A stretch of DNA of 64,000 nucleotides from Streptomyces cyaneochromogenes. GTDB taxonomy: Bacteria; Actinomycetota; Actinomycetes; Streptomycetales; Streptomycetaceae. A program made the position numbers and the translations under genes. The notes under the pieces are model-generated. The model was not told the origin of the DNA. It saw only the letters and a list, made by a program, of their open reading frames with translations, and did not search any database. Location: assembly GCF_003963535.1 (NCBI RefSeq), contig NZ_CP034539.1:7440001-7504000 (forward strand), written 5' to 3'. How positions within the stretch are numbered: the first letter of the stretch is position 1; every line of letters starts with the position of its first letter. This document shows positions 16,225-24,979 of the stretch, in pieces.

Positions 16225-17468
16225 GCGAGGGCGACATCCAGGTTCAGCAGACGCCTGAACGCCACCCGGGGCGCCCGGTCAGGGCGGCGGGCCAGGGTCA
16301 GGCGAGGCAGGCGTGTGACTGTTCGGTGCAGAAGGGTCTGGGCCTCCAGCCGGGCCAGGGGCGCCCCGAGGCAGTAGTGGATGCCTCCGCTGAAGGAGAG
16401 GTGAGGGGCCTTGCGGCGGGGGTCGAACGCATCAGGGCGGTCGTACTGGGCGGGATCCCGGTGGGCGGCGCCCACCAAGAGGTGGACCATCTCGTCCGCG
16501 CGTACCTCGACGCCGTGCAGTAAGCAGTCCTCGGCTGCGACCCGGCTGATCACATGGGTCGGAGGGTCGTAGCGCAGCGCCTCCTCCACGAACGCGGGCA
16601 CGAGGTCGGGCTGTGCGGCGAGCAGGCTCCACCGGCTGGGGTGTTCGACGAGCAGGAGCGTCATGGTGGACAGCAGGGTGGAGGTCGTCTCCAGGGCTGC
16701 CAGCAGGACGAACAGAACCAGGAAGTAGACCGCTTCGTCGGCCTTGTCCCGGTCCGGTTCCATGGCGTCCCATGTCCTGATCCACCGCGACACGGGATCC
16801 TCGCCGGGACGCGCGCGCCGCTCGTGCACCAAGTGCAGGAAGTAGGCGCGAAGTTCGGCCATGGCGGCGTCGGACCGGGCCAGCTGGCTGGCGGAGGGCA
16901 GCAGCTCCTGGGTGAAGACCTGGTCGTGGGTCAGCTCGCGCAGGCGGGGCCAGTCCGCGCGCGGCAGCCCGAGCCAGTCACCGATGGTGGCGACGGGGAG
17001 TTCCTCGCTCACCAGGGCGGCGAAGTCCGCTTCCCCCGTGTGCAGATGCTCCATCACGGTGTCGAGCAGGTCGTCGACCACCTGGCTCACCCTGCGGCCC
17101 ATGCGGTCGATGGTGGTGCGGTCGAAGTTGCCGGCAGACCGGCGCACCCTGGTGTGCTCCGGGGGGTTGAGGGCGGGCAGCGTGCGGCTGATCTCACGGG
17201 AGGAGCTGGCGCCCCAGCGTGTGCTCACCCCCTGCCGTTCTCGCCATCGCGTATCCGGTTCCAGCCAGGCGTTGCCGCGCAGTATCTGGTCGCAGGTGCT
17301 GAAACTCGTCACGAGGAACCCTCCCCAGGGCGCGGGACTGATGGCGCCCCGCGCTCTGAGCTCCGCGTAGATCGGGAACGGATCTGCCTGGCCCTCGGCC
17401 TTCCGGAGACGGGAGAAGAGGGAGAGGTTGGCCCGACGGTCAAAGGACGGAGTGGTAATGCTCGCCAC
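16221..17468 (-). CDS. Cytochrome P450, CYP154-like, conservon-associated
   Basis: This 415-residue soluble bacterial P450 has the ExxR motif in FVEEALRYDPP (about 299) and the haem loop FSGGIHYCLGAP with the Cys ligand near residue 366. The I-helix reads LLAALETTS, so the usual Gly is Ala while the acid-Thr pair is kept. It lies 90 nt downstream of a CYP157-like gene, the same pairing known for CYP157/CYP154 in S. coelicolor conservons. No ferredoxin gene is adjacent. The substrate is unknown; CYP154 members act on steroids, flavonoids and macrolides. Confidence 0.88.
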   Translation of the reverse strand: MASITTPSFDRRANLSLFSRLRKAEGQADPFPIYAELRARGAISPAPWGGFLVTSFSTCDQILRGNAWLEPDTRWRERQGVSTRWGASSSREISRTLPALNPPEHTRVRRSAGNFDRTTIDRMGRRVSQVVDDLLDTVMEHLHTGEADFAALVSEELPVATIGDWLGLPRADWPRLRELTHDQVFTQELLPSASQLARSDAAMAELRAYFLHLVHERRARPGEDPVSRWIRTWDAMEPDRDKADEAVYFLVLFVLLAALETTSTLLSTMTLLLVEHPSRWSLLAAQPDLVPAFVEEALRYDPPTHVISRVAAEDCLLHGVEVRADEMVHLLVGAAHRDPAQYDRPDAFDPRRKAPHLSFSGGIHYCLGAPLARLEAQTLLHRTVTRLPRLTLARRPDRAPRVAFRRLLNLDVALA

Positions 17469-17557
17469 GTTGGCGGCTCCTTTCTGCCAGCCGCCATACG
17501 TACCCCTGGGGTAATTGAAACATCCACTAACACTGTGTCCTCACAGGGTTACCTGCG

Positions 17558-18928
17558 TCACTCCCCTCTCACCCATGCGCGGAAGCGGCTGAACAGCCCA
17601 CCCTTGTGCTGCGCCGCGTGCTGGGCCGACCGCGGCGCCGCGTACCCCTGGGGCGAGGCAGGGGGCGCCGACTGGGCGGAGCGCGGTGGCGCGGGCTGGG
17701 CGGCCTGGGCCGAGGCCACGGTGCGCGGGGTGAACCGGACGGGAATCGTCACCAAGGAGCGGCTCCACGGCGTCGGAGCCCAGGCGAGGTCCTTGAACGG
17801 GACGCGCAGTTCGACGTCGGGCAGCCGGTTGAGCAGGGACTCCACCGCCGTGGACACGAGCATGAACGCGGGGTCCTTGGCCGGGCACGAGTGAGGGCCG
17901 GCACCGAAGGCCAGATGGGCCTTGGCGCTGAGCTGTTCGCGGTGTGCGGTCAGCTTGGGGTCGGTGTTGGCCGCCGCGAAGGAGATCACGACCGGGTCGT
18001 TGGCCCGGAGCGTCCGGCCGTTCAACTCGACGTCCTGGGTGGGGTAATGGGCCGCGTAGTTGGCGATCGGCGCATAGTTCCACAGGGTCTTCACCAGCGC
18101 TTCCTCGACCGGCAGGCCGGCCGGCCAGTCGTCGCTGAGATACAGCGCGCTGCTGGTGCCGATCGCGGCGGTCAGGGGTGCCGTGCCGCCGGAGAGCAGG
18201 GTCACGAGCTGGTGCAGCACCTCCTCGTCGGACAACCGGGCGGAGTGCACCATCAGGCGGGTGGTGAGGTCCTCGCCGGGCTGGTGGCGCTTGAGGGCGA
18301 TCAGCTCGGCGAGCGCACCGCCGAGTATCTCGTCGGCACCGGGCGTGCCCTCGAAGATGCCGCTGATCCCGACGATGACGCGGTCGCCGATCTCGGGCGG
18401 GCAGCCGAACAGGTCGCTGAAGACCAGGAGGGGCAGCGGCTGGGCGTAGGCGGAGACCAGCTCGGCCTGGCCGAGGGGTTCGGCGCCGAAACGGCTGATC
18501 AGATAGTCGGCCGACTGCTGGGTCAGACGCACGAGCCGGGCTTCGTCGAGGGTGGCGAGGCTGTCCGTGACCGCCTGCCGCAGCCGGGCGTGTGCCGCTC
18601 CGTCGCTGAACAGCGCGTTGGGGCGGTAACCCATCATGGGCAGAGCCGGGCTGTCCGCGGGCACACGCCCCTCGTTCAGCGCGTTCCAGCGGCGTGAGTC
18701 CCGCACGAACAGGGTGGGGTTCTGCAGGATGTGCAGGCTCGCGTCGTAGCTGGTCACCAGCTCGACCTGGACGTCCGGTGCGATGTCGACCGGGGCACTG
18801 GGTCCGAGCGAGCGCAGGTGGGCGTAGTGGCGCTCGGGGTCCGAGCCGAATTCGGGTCCGTACAGCTGGATGTTGCCGTGAGCGGGGCAGCCGGCGGGTG
18901 CCCCGGTCCTGGCGGAGTGCTGTTGCAT
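17558..18928 (-). CDS. cvnE: Cytochrome P450-like CvnE, CYP157 family, lacking ExxR
   Basis: The haem loop FGAGPHSCPAKDPAF (Cys about 348) and the I-helix-like LLSGGTAPLTAA are recognisable. The K-helix is VEEALVKTLWNYAPI, so where ExxR should sit the sequence is TLWN (281-284) and both invariant residues are missing. Published work on CYP157 reports exactly this loss. After the P450 fold ends (about 400), a Gln/Ala/Pro-rich linker leads to a basic amphipathic tail GGLFSRFRAWVRGE, absent from ordinary P450s. The gene begins 10 nt after cvnD. It may be a structural or regulatory haemoprotein in the conservon complex rather than a standard monooxygenase. Confidence 0.85.
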   Translation of the reverse strand: MQQHSARTGAPAGCPAHGNIQLYGPEFGSDPERHYAHLRSLGPSAPVDIAPDVQVELVTSYDASLHILQNPTLFVRDSRRWNALNEGRVPADSPALPMMGYRPNALFSDGAAHARLRQAVTDSLATLDEARLVRLTQQSADYLISRFGAEPLGQAELVSAYAQPLPLLVFSDLFGCPPEIGDRVIVGISGIFEGTPGADEILGGALAELIALKRHQPGEDLTTRLMVHSARLSDEEVLHQLVTLLSGGTAPLTAAIGTSSALYLSDDWPAGLPVEEALVKTLWNYAPIANYAAHYPTQDVELNGRTLRANDPVVISFAAANTDPKLTAHREQLSAKAHLAFGAGPHSCPAKDPAFMLVSTAVESLLNRLPDVELRVPFKDLAWAPTPWSRSLVTIPVRFTPRTVASAQAAQPAPPRSAQSAPPASPQGYAAPRSAQHAAQHKGGLFSRFRAWVRGE

Positions 18929-18938
18929 GCCGTGGCTC

Positions 18939-19499
18939 CTAGCCGAGTGTGGACATGAGGTGTTTCACGAGGGTGATGAGTGACTTGGCCGAGGAGTTCT
19001 CGTCACGGACGTCGCAGTGGACGATGGGGGTGTCCTCGGAGAGGTTGAGGGCCTCGCGCACCTCGTCGAGTGGGTAGTCGGGGGTGCCGTCGAAGCGGTT
19101 GACGCCGATGGCATAGGCCAGGCCGAACTGCTCGACCAGATCCAGGACGGGAAAGCTCTCGTGCAGCCGCTCGGGGTCCACCAGGACCAGGGCACCCAGC
19201 GCACCCCGGGACAGGCCCTGCCACATCTCCTTGAAGCGTTCCTGTCCCGGAGTTCCGAAGAGGTAGAGGACCAGGGTGTCGCTGAGGGTCAGGCGCCCGA
19301 AGTCCATGGCCACTGTCGTGGTCGTCTTGTCCGGCGTCTCCGAGAGGTCGTCGAGGCCCTCGCTGGCCTCGGTGATCTCTTCCTCGGTCTGCAGGGGCTC
19401 GATCTCGGAGATGCTTCCGATGAAGGTCGTCTTGCCGACCGCGAAGTGGCCCACGACCAGGACCTTCACGGAGCGCGAGACGGCTGGATCCAGGTACAC
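18939..19499 (-). CDS. cvnD: Conservon Ras-like GTPase CvnD
   Basis: CvnD proteins are small MglA/Ras-like GTPases of actinobacterial conservons. G1 is GHFAVGKTT (about 17-25). G3 is FGTPGQERF, with the usual Asp of DxxG replaced as in this family. G4 is GVNRFDG in place of NKxD. The protein has 186 residues. The GTG start at 19499 lies 3 nt after the cvnC stop. In the studied S. coelicolor conservons CvnA-D form a membrane-associated complex compared to G-protein-coupled receptor systems; GTP hydrolysis is presumably modulated by CvnB. Confidence 0.9.
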   Translation of the reverse strand: MYLDPAVSRSVKVLVVGHFAVGKTTFIGSISEIEPLQTEEEITEASEGLDDLSETPDKTTTTVAMDFGRLTLSDTLVLYLFGTPGQERFKEMWQGLSRGALGALVLVDPERLHESFPVLDLVEQFGLAYAIGVNRFDGTPDYPLDEVREALNLSEDTPIVHCDVRDENSSAKSLITLVKHLMSTLG

Positions 19500-19502
19500 G
19501 GC

Positions 19503-19886
19503 TTACGCTCCGAATCGGGTCTTCAGGCCGTCGAGCACGGCGGTGAGCAGTTCCCGGTCGGCACGTTGGTGGTGCGGCACCGGATTCCTCACGAAGATCA
19601 GGCCGTCCTCGGCCAGCTGCGCCAGCAGGATGCGCACGATCCCGAGCGGCAGCCGCGTGTGGCCGGACACCTCGGCAACGGACAGGAAGCCGTCGGTGAT
19701 CAGCTCCATGACCGCGCGGCCTTCGGGGGTCAGGGTGCGGGCCGCGGCCGACGTGCCCTCCTGGGCGGTGACGAGCGTGGTGTGCTCGTACTCGTGCTCC
19801 GCGGGCAGCGCACGTCCCTTCGCGATGACGAAGAGCGGGACTAACGCGGACGTCAGCTCCAGCTCGCTGTCCGGTTCGTCATGCAT
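19503..19886 (-). CDS. cvnC: Conservon DUF742 protein CvnC
   Basis: This 127-residue DUF742 protein has the family core RTLTPEGRAVMELITDG followed by LSVAEVSGHTRLPLGIVRILLAQLAEDGLIFVRNP. The second part has the look of a winged-helix fold. It overlaps the end of cvnB by 8 nt. CvnC proteins are conserved members of the conservon complex and may act as a nucleic-acid-binding or adaptor component; the biochemical role is not settled. Confidence 0.9.
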   Translation of the reverse strand: MHDEPDSELELTSALVPLFVIAKGRALPAEHEYEHTTLVTAQEGTSAAARTLTPEGRAVMELITDGFLSVAEVSGHTRLPLGIVRILLAQLAEDGLIFVRNPVPHHQRADRELLTAVLDGLKTRFGA

Positions 19887-20730
19887 CGCCGAACACCCCT
19901 CCCTGCGGCACCTGCCGCGCGGTGAGCGTGGGTATCACGTCGCTCAGACTGCTGGTGAACTCCTCGATGTCGCAGTCCGGTTCCGCGGCCGCCGCCAGGA
20001 AGGCGCCTTCGCCGGCCGCGATGAGAAAGATCCAGCCGTGCTGGAACTCGATGACCGTCTGCCGCCACTCGTCGTCCTGCAGCCCGCTCGCGAAGGGCGC
20101 CGTGGCACGGCTGTAGGCGTGGATGCCGGTCATGGCCGCCGAGATCGTGTCGGCCAGGTCCCGGCCGATCCCCGCGCTCGCACCGCGGGGCAGACCGTCC
20201 GCTCCGAGCAGCAGGGCGTGCCGCGCGCCGTGCACGGAGGCGATCGCCTCGTCCAGTTCGGCGAGGGCGAACCCCGCAGTGCCCGCCCCTTCGTCGCGCA
20301 CCGACGTATCGCGTCCCGTGCGGGCGGGGTCACCGGCGTTCACCCGCGGCGCTGCGGTGAGGTTGTTGCCCAGCCGGGCGACCAGCCGGTGCATCCGGAA
20401 GGAGATCTGCTGCATGTCGACATCGGATTCCGCGGCGGCGGCCAGGTAGGCGCCCTGCCCGGCGCCGATCAGGAACACCCAGCCGTGTGCGAACTCGATG
20501 ATCGTCTGGCTCCACTGCCGGTCCTGCGAGGGCCCGGCGAAGTGAGCTGTGGCCCGGCTCAGTGACTGCATGCCGGCCATGGCCGCGGAGATGGTCCGCA
20601 CGTCCTCGGGGGCCAGGCCGTTCGTCGCCCCGCGGGTGATCCCGTCGGCGGACAGCACCACGGCGTGCCGTGCCCGGGGGACGTTGTCCACGATGTCCTG
20701 GACCATCCACGACATGTCTGTAGTAGTCAT
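19879..20730 (-). CDS. cvnB: Conservon roadblock protein CvnB with two fused roadblock/LC7 domains
   Basis: CvnB is normally a single roadblock/LC7 domain of about 130-140 residues that dimerises and regulates the partner GTPase. Here the protein is 283 residues and contains two clear copies. Copy 1 (about 5-120) includes ARHAVVLSADGITRGAT and IIEFAHGWVFLIGAGQGAY. Copy 2 (about 155-275) includes ARHALLLGADGLPRGAS and VIEFQHGWIFLIAAGEGAF. They are joined by a ~30-residue Asp/Arg/Gly/Thr linker. It is a covalent pseudo-dimer in an operon with single copies of cvnA, C and D. It overlaps cvnA by 4 nt. The two copies have diverged, so this is unlikely to be an assembly artefact. Confidence 0.92.
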   Translation of the reverse strand: MTTTDMSWMVQDIVDNVPRARHAVVLSADGITRGATNGLAPEDVRTISAAMAGMQSLSRATAHFAGPSQDRQWSQTIIEFAHGWVFLIGAGQGAYLAAAAESDVDMQQISFRMHRLVARLGNNLTAAPRVNAGDPARTGRDTSVRDEGAGTAGFALAELDEAIASVHGARHALLLGADGLPRGASAGIGRDLADTISAAMTGIHAYSRATAPFASGLQDDEWRQTVIEFQHGWIFLIAAGEGAFLAAAAEPDCDIEEFTSSLSDVIPTLTARQVPQGGVFGDA

Positions 20731-21947
20731 CCGTCTTCGGACCCTTCCGGCGTCGGGGCGTCGAGGTCACGGCCCGTCAGCGTGCCGCGCTGGAAAGCCC
20801 CGAGGCCTCCGCCGGAGCCACGAGGAGCTCTTCTGGGCTTCTGCTCGCCGCCAAGGGCGTTGCCGCCAAGGGCACTTCCGCCGGCGGTGCCCCCGCCGGA
20901 CGGGACACCGACAATGGGCGACTTGCGGGCGCCACGCTTCGGCAGGCCGTGCATCGTACGGGCGTCGCCCTGTTCGCGGGCGTCGACCCGTCGGATGCCG
21001 CTCACCGGCGCCGCTGCCTCGGTGGCCTGCGGCGGGGTCTCCTCCATGGTCCACAGCTCCTCGGGCAGCAGGACGACGGCACGGACGCCGCCGTACCGGG
21101 AGACTCCGGTGACATCCACCTTGAAGCCGTACTGGCGGGCGATCAGGCCTATGACGGGGAAACCGAACTTCGGCTGGGTGCCCAGCTGGGACAGCCGCGG
21201 CACGGCCTCGCCGGAGAGCAGCGCGGTCGCCTTCTGGCGGTCCTCGTCGCTCATGCTCACGCCGGCGTCGTCGATGACGATGCACAGGTTCTTCTGGACC
21301 CGCTGGAACGTCACTTCAATCGGTGCGTCCGCCTGGGAGAAACTGGCGGCGTTGTCGAGCAGTTCGGCGACGGCCAGGGCGACCGGCGCCACGGCGGACG
21401 CCTTGAGCGCGATGCCGCTCGGCTGCATGATCTCGACGCGGTGGAAGTTGCGGATCTGGCTCTGGGCGCTGCGGACGACGTCGTAGACGCTGGCAGGCTG
21501 GTTGCGGCGGCCGAGGGGCGCACCGCACATGACCGCGATGCCCTGGGCCTTCCGCGCCATCTGCGCATTGGCGTGGTTGACGTCCATCAGGTCGGTGAGG
21601 ACGGCGTGCCCGCCGTAGGTGCGCTGGATCTCGTCCAGCAGGTTCGTCTGCTCGGCCGCGAGGCTCTGCAGGAAGCGGGCGGCGCCCTTGAGGACCGCCT
21701 TGGTGCTCTCCTCGGCCGTTCGTTCGGCCTCACGGATGGCACCGTCCTGCTCGTCCCGGAGCCTTTGCAGTTCGCCCCGCACACGGCTGAGCTCGGTTTC
21801 GGTGTAACTCAGCCGCTGCCCCAGAGCGGCTTCGGCTTCCCGCTTTCTCACCTCGAGGGCTCTGTTGCGGAGAGCGAAAGCCACGACCGCGGCGGTGGCT
21901 GTCGCCACTATCGCAACCAGGCACCAGAGAAGCGCGTCTTGAGTCAT
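20727..21947 (-). CDS. cvnA: Conservon sensor-kinase-like membrane protein CvnA
   Basis: CvnA resembles a histidine kinase ATPase. It has one N-terminal membrane helix (LLWCLVAIVATATAAVVAFAL, residues 6-26), a coiled-coil rich in Glu/Arg (about 30-95) and a HATPase_c-like domain. That domain has N-box ELLDNAASFS, a G1-like DDAGVSMSDED and FGFPVIGLIARQYGFKVDV. No H-box with a phospho-His is apparent, unlike the true kinase at 12184. The last ~80 residues are Gly/Ala/Pro-rich and probably disordered. It is the first gene of the operon and transcribed divergently from the SDR gene. Confidence 0.9.
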   Translation of the reverse strand: MTQDALLWCLVAIVATATAAVVAFALRNRALEVRKREAEAALGQRLSYTETELSRVRGELQRLRDEQDGAIREAERTAEESTKAVLKGAARFLQSLAAEQTNLLDEIQRTYGGHAVLTDLMDVNHANAQMARKAQGIAVMCGAPLGRRNQPASVYDVVRSAQSQIRNFHRVEIMQPSGIALKASAVAPVALAVAELLDNAASFSQADAPIEVTFQRVQKNLCIVIDDAGVSMSDEDRQKATALLSGEAVPRLSQLGTQPKFGFPVIGLIARQYGFKVDVTGVSRYGGVRAVVLLPEELWTMEETPPQATEAAAPVSGIRRVDAREQGDARTMHGLPKRGARKSPIVGVPSGGGTAGGSALGGNALGGEQKPRRAPRGSGGGLGAFQRGTLTGRDLDAPTPEGSEDG

Positions 21948-22356
21948 GGAAACCTTTCCCGGCGCGTGGCATGCAGGCGTCGACGGATACGCATCGCGAG
22001 GATCCGCGACCCGTCACGAGGGGACTGCATGAATGCCGGCGTGAAGCGCACGCCGATGTCAGGTGAGCACCTGAGAAAAGATGATCAAGGTCGCAGACGG
22101 CGGAATGTTATCAGCTTCAAGTAACCCTGCAGAGACCGCTTACTAGCGCTCTTCACACGGTCAACAGACCTTTGTTCAAAAGGGGTTGGTGAAGGCGGAC
22201 AGAACGCCGCGAGCCCGGCCCCGACCTCGCACGGGCCCTGTGTCGCCGAGGTCCGCACTCCCCGCCGGGGCGCCGGCCGTTCGGTGGCCGTGGACGGCCA
22301 GCTGATCCTAGACTCGGACGCACGCTCGGTGATCTTGGTGAGGGGGCCCGACTACG
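21948..22356. other. Divergent intergenic region, conservon / SDR promoters expected
   Basis: This 409-bp gap separates cvnA and the SDR gene, which point away from each other. The part nearest cvnA (about 22070-22190) is less G/C-rich than its surroundings, as expected for promoters. I could not assign a specific -10/-35, operator or hairpin, and no gene was recognised. Confidence 0.4.
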
Positions 22357-23190
22357 GTGTCGGACAAGCGGGTTGTCGTCGTGACCGGCGGAGGTACGGG
22401 CATCGGGGAGGCCACGGCCCGGCTGCTGCGCGAGGAGGGTCACCGTGTGGTCGTCTCCGGACGGCGGGCCGAGCCGCTGCGGCGCGTGGAGCGGGAGACC
22501 GGCGCTCTGGCCCATCCCTCCGACGTGGGTGATCCCGCAGCGGCCGAGGGTCTCGTCCAGGCGGCTCTGGCCGCGTACGGGCGGCTCGACGGGCTGGTGC
22601 TGAACGCGGGCATCGGGCGGGGTGGAGCCGTCGGCGACCTGTCGTTGGCGGACTGGGACGAGGTGATGCGCACCAATGTCACCGGTCCGCTGCTCCTGCT
22701 GCGCGCGGCGGTCCCGCACCTGCTGGAGAGCAGAGGCGCGGTCGTCGGCGTCGCTTCGGTGTCCGCGCTGCGCAACGGCACGAGCAACGCCCCGTACGCC
22801 ACCTCCAAGGCGGCCCTGCTCCAGCTCTGCCGTTCCGTCGCCGTCGATTACGGGCGTCAGGGGGTGCGCGCCAACGTCGTGTGCCCCAGCTGGGTCCGGA
22901 GCGAGATGGCGGATCGGCGCATGGCGCGTTTCGCCGAGGAGACGGACCTGGCCGGTGGGGGCGTGGAGGGCGCCTACGAGGAGGCGACCCGGTTGCTGCC
23001 CATGGGGCGGCCGGGCGAGCCGCGTGAGATCGCCGAAGCGATCGGCTGGCTGCTGTCCCCGGCGGCGTCGTACGTCAACGGCGCGGTGCTCACCGTCGAC
23101 GGCGGGGCGACCGCCCTCGACCCCGGAACGCTCGCCTTCGACTTCCACATCGCGCCGCGTGGCGGCGACGGCTCCGACACCCCTCGATGA
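22357..23190 (+). CDS. Short-chain dehydrogenase/reductase
   Basis: This classical SDR has the nucleotide motif TGGGTGIG (9-16) and the structural NAG motif in LVLNAGIGRGG. The catalytic residues are Ser in VASVSAL and the Tyr/Lys pair in YATSK. The C-terminal ASYVNGAVLTVDGG is typical. It has 277 residues and a GTG start. Arg residues after the first strand (SGRRAEPLRR) suggest NADP(H) preference. The substrate is unknown. It is divergent from the conservon and lies 111 nt upstream of miaB. Confidence 0.88.
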   Translation: MSDKRVVVVTGGGTGIGEATARLLREEGHRVVVSGRRAEPLRRVERETGALAHPSDVGDPAAAEGLVQAALAAYGRLDGLVLNAGIGRGGAVGDLSLADWDEVMRTNVTGPLLLLRAAVPHLLESRGAVVGVASVSALRNGTSNAPYATSKAALLQLCRSVAVDYGRQGVRANVVCPSWVRSEMADRRMARFAEETDLAGGGVEGAYEEATRLLPMGRPGEPREIAEAIGWLLSPAASYVNGAVLTVDGGATALDPGTLAFDFHIAPRGGDGSDTPR

Positions 23191-23301
23191 GCAGGGGGCG
23201 GCCGGGGTCCGACGGTGTGGTGCTCCACGGGTTCCTCCGGGGGCCCTGCGGTCCGGCGGACCTCGGGTCTGGCATCTCCGGGGACCACCTACCCTTGACT
23301 C

Positions 23302-24828
23302 ATGACCACCAGCAGCGACCGGAGCCCGGCAGTGGACGTTCGATCATCTAAGAGCTACGAGATCCGCACCTACGGGTGCCAGATGAACGTCCACGATTCC
23401 GAGCGATTGTCCGGGCTGCTCGAAGAGGCCGGTTACGTACGCGCCCCCGAGGGCTCGAACGGCGACGCCGACGTCGTCGTCTTCAACACCTGCGCGGTCC
23501 GCGAGAACGCCGACAACAAGCTGTACGGCAACCTCGGCCACCTCGCCCCGATGAAGACGAAGCGCCCGGGCATGCAGATCGCCGTCGGTGGCTGCCTCGC
23601 GCAGAAGGACCGCGACACCATCGTGAAGCGGGCGCCCTGGGTCGACGTCGTCTTCGGCACGCACAACATCGGCAAGCTGCCCGTCCTGCTGGAACGCGCG
23701 CGCGTGCAGGAGGAGGCGCAGGTCGAGATCGCCGAGTCGCTGGAGGCGTTCCCCTCGACGCTGCCGACCCGGCGCGAGAGCGCCTACGCGGCCTGGGTGT
23801 CGATCTCCGTCGGCTGCAACAACACCTGCACCTTCTGTATCGTCCCCGCCCTGCGCGGCAAGGAGAAGGACCGCCGCCCCGGCGACATCCTCGCCGAGGT
23901 CGAGGCCCTGGTCGCCGAGGGCGTCTCCGAGATCACGCTGCTCGGCCAGAACGTCAACGCGTACGGCTCCGACATCGGCGACCGCGAGGCGTTCAGCAAA
24001 CTGCTGCGGGCCTGCGGGAACATCGAAGGCCTGGAGCGTGTCCGCTTCACCTCCCCGCACCCGCGCGACTTCACCGACGACGTCATCGCCGCCATGGCCG
24101 AGACGCCGAACGTGATGCCACAGCTGCACATGCCGCTCCAGTCCGGCTCGGACACCGTCCTGAAGGCGATGCGCCGCTCCTACCGCCAGGAGCGCTACCT
24201 CGGGATCATCGAGAAGGTCCGCGCCGCCATCCCGCACGCCGCGATCACCACCGACATCATCGTGGGCTTCCCCGGCGAGACCGAGGAGGACTTCGAGCAG
24301 ACCCTGCACGTGGTCCGCGAGGCCCGGTTCGCCCAGGCCTTCACCTTCCAGTACTCCAAGCGCCCCGGCACTCCGGCGGCCACCATGGACAACCAGATCC
24401 CCAAGCAGGTCGTCCAGGCTCGCTACGAGCGTCTCGTCGCCCTCCAGGAGGAGATCTCCTGGGAGGAGAACAAGAAACAGGTCGGCCGCACGCTCGAGCT
24501 GATGGTCGCCGAGGGCGAGGGTCGCAAGGACGACACCACCCACCGTCTGTCCGGCCGCGCCGCCGACAACCGCCTCGTCCACTTCACCAAGCCGGACCAG
24601 GAGGTCCGCCCCGGCGACGTGGTCACCGTCGAGGTCACGTACGCCGCCCCGCACCACCTGCTCGCCGAGGGCCCTGTCCTCGACGTGCGCCGCACGCGCG
24701 CGGGTGACGCCTGGGAGAAGCGCAACGCCGCCGAGGCCGCCAAGCCGGCCGGTGTGATGCTCGGCCTGCCCAAGGTGGGCGTGCCGGAGCCGCTGCCGCT
24801 GGCCACCGGGGGCTGCGCCGTCGACTGA
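23302..24828 (+). CDS. miaB: tRNA-2-methylthio-N6-dimethylallyladenosine synthase MiaB
   Basis: This radical-SAM methylthiotransferase adds the 2-methylthio group to i6A37 of tRNA. The MTTase domain starts YEIRTYGCQMNVHDSERL with Cys ligands at YGCQMN, FNTCAVRENA and VGGCLAQ. The radical-SAM cluster is CNNTCTFC, and a TRAM domain is at the C-terminus (about 390-460). It has 508 residues, with N- and C-terminal extensions usual in Streptomyces. Its substrate is the product of MiaA, encoded 3 kb downstream at 26575. Confidence 0.97.
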   Translation: MTTSSDRSPAVDVRSSKSYEIRTYGCQMNVHDSERLSGLLEEAGYVRAPEGSNGDADVVVFNTCAVRENADNKLYGNLGHLAPMKTKRPGMQIAVGGCLAQKDRDTIVKRAPWVDVVFGTHNIGKLPVLLERARVQEEAQVEIAESLEAFPSTLPTRRESAYAAWVSISVGCNNTCTFCIVPALRGKEKDRRPGDILAEVEALVAEGVSEITLLGQNVNAYGSDIGDREAFSKLLRACGNIEGLERVRFTSPHPRDFTDDVIAAMAETPNVMPQLHMPLQSGSDTVLKAMRRSYRQERYLGIIEKVRAAIPHAAITTDIIVGFPGETEEDFEQTLHVVREARFAQAFTFQYSKRPGTPAATMDNQIPKQVVQARYERLVALQEEISWEENKKQVGRTLELMVAEGEGRKDDTTHRLSGRAADNRLVHFTKPDQEVRPGDVVTVEVTYAAPHHLLAEGPVLDVRRTRAGDAWEKRNAAEAAKPAGVMLGLPKVGVPEPLPLATGGCAVD

Positions 24829-24849
24829 TCGAACACCAAGGGGGGCCGC

Positions 24850-24969
24850 ATGGCCCATTGGGTGATCACCGAGGAGTGCCTGCACAGGCTCCGGCCGGCA
24901 CCTGCCGCCTGCGGTACTGCCTCGCCGAGCGCGGGTGGGGCGCGGACGCGTAGGGGCGAGGAGACGTAG
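24850..24969 (+). CDS. Possible 39-residue protein or gene remnant after miaB
   Basis: An ATG preceded by AGGGGGG opens a 39-codon frame starting MAHWVITEECLHRLRPAP. The N-terminal residues look coding, while the rest is Gly/Ala/Arg-rich. It could be a truncated remnant of a longer gene or a chance frame. No family is recognised. Confidence 0.25.
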   Translation: MAHWVITEECLHRLRPAPAACGTASPSAGGARTRRGEET

Positions 24970-24979
24970 GCTCCCGATC

